Shown here piece after piece: positions 63,374 through 64,000 of a stretch of 64,000 bases of DNA. This DNA is from Marinobacter gudaonensis (lineage in GTDB: Bacteria > Pseudomonadota > Gammaproteobacteria > Pseudomonadales > Oleiphilaceae), in contig NZ_FOYV01000001.1 of assembly GCF_900115175.1 (NCBI RefSeq), positions 62,001 through 126,000 on the forward strand. Reading direction: 5' to 3'. Below the pieces are notes generated by a model that was given only the letters and a program-made list of their open reading frames with translations, was not told the DNA's origin and searched no databases. Each line of letters starts with the position of its first letter. Position 1 is the stretch's first letter. The translations under genes were made by a program, and so were the position numbers.

Positions 63374-64000
63374 ATGACTGTCCTCAGACCAACCCGCCTT
63401 AAATCTGAAAAAACCGGGGCCAGACGACCGTCAGCTAGCTTCCTGGCCAGGCCGCTGGCTGCATGCCTGGTGCTGTTGTCAGTGTCCGGATGTGCCAGTT
63501 ACTACTCCCATTTTGCTATGTTTCCGGCTGCCAACTCCTCTGGCGAACCCAGGCAGGTTCGCCTTTCCTGGCAGACCGCCGAGTATCCGGACTGGTGGTT
63601 CCTCGGGAACCGGGCAACCTCGGTCAAGCTGGAGACCCAGTGCAGTGACAGGGTGTGGCGCCTGAGGGACGGGGATGACGATCAGGCCGGGCAGTGTGCT
63701 ACCGGCATCCGCGCTTGTGGAGAGAAGGGGCAGGACCTCGTAGCCGCCACCGGTCAACCGGCAACGCCCGGGTTCCGATGCATGGCCATCAATCCCCAGG
63801 ATCCCGCCGCTCGCATTGCCGGGGTAGGCAGTAAGCTGGAACTTCTGGTGTCCTGTGAGCCTGCGGTGGTCGCTGAAGGGCAGGGTGATGACGCCCGCAA
63901 TCTGGATTACCTCCGGGCCTCAGCAGTGCCCTATACCGTCTATGTGCGCAAGGCTCCGCGAGGGTCCCTGATTGCAAAGCCGCCCCGCTTTGACGACTCC
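63374..64000 (+). CDS. Lipoprotein, C-terminal end outside the window
   Basis: The frame runs from ATG 63374 to the end of the window without a stop (209 codons visible). Residues 20-45 form a hydrophobic signal with lipobox LSVSGC, so the mature protein is lipid-anchored at that Cys. The soluble part has several cysteines in pairs (QCSDR, QCATGIRACG, RCMAIN, VSCEP) that may form disulfides. No family recognised. It lies 73 bases after the PilZ gene on the same strand and may be cotranscribed with it. Confidence 0.7.
   Translation, partial: MTVLRPTRLKSEKTGARRPSASFLARPLAACLVLLSVSGCASYYSHFAMFPAANSSGEPRQVRLSWQTAEYPDWWFLGNRATSVKLETQCSDRVWRLRDGDDDQAGQCATGIRACGEKGQDLVAATGQPATPGFRCMAINPQDPAARIAGVGSKLELLVSCEPAVVAEGQGDDARNLDYLRASAVPYTVYVRKAPRGSLIAKPPRFDDS

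Overview
The window reads as chromosomal DNA of a marine gammaproteobacterium, most likely Marinobacter or a close relative. This is inferred from gene content and protein flavour: a split B12-dependent ribonucleotide reductase, an E. coli-like YbiI, DusC and full-length YcaO, iron uptake genes, and a DUF6160 surface-type protein. Flanking DNA is GC-rich and densely coded. No rRNA, tRNA, CRISPR array, transposase or integrase gene was seen.

Layout. 1-8.6 kb: the end of a PaaI-type thioesterase, htpG, a DUF2835 gene, katG with an OxyR-like site, dusC, a secreted metallo-beta-lactamase-fold enzyme and class I fructose-bisphosphate aldolase. 8.7-15.5 kb: a long acyl-ACP-reductase-like dehydrogenase, a CDGSH/glutamate-synthase fusion, an OsmC-YcaO protein and an amino-acid racemase. 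15.6-22.3 kb: a TonB siderophore receptor behind a Fur-like site, pirin, a DNA glycosylase, a GNAT enzyme and two convergent histone-deacetylase-fold enzymes. 22.4-28.9 kb: a LolD/YbbA-type ABC pair, then a complete polar amino-acid ABC importer. 29-44.4 kb: mostly short minus-strand housekeeping and stress genes (Fe-ADH, SDRs, YnfA, GFA proteins, ChaB, YbiI, a BdlA-like chemoreceptor, DUF proteins, a deaminase).

44.5-50.2 kb is different: AT-rich, six co-oriented minus-strand genes, most of unknown function, separated by 59-116 bp imperfect palindromes with RYYYAAC/GTTRRRY-like ends. This is the structure of integron attC sites, and no integrase gene is visible, so the region is best described as an integron cassette cluster without integrase (CALIN). 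Its cassettes include an ABC-type ATPase fused to a DUF4435 (TOPRIM-like) domain, an architecture related to OLD/PARIS anti-phage proteins, and a protein with a transglutaminase-like Cys-His-Asp arrangement. It is the best candidate for a new system here.

50.3-64 kb returns to core genes: nrdJb/nrdJa with possible NrdR boxes, a DUF6160 protein, a TrpXYZ-type ABC importer, a long-chain acyl-CoA synthetase, a YiiD-type thioesterase, a ferric-iron ABC importer (binding protein and fused permease) with a Fur-like site, a PilZ protein and a lipoprotein that runs off the end of the window.
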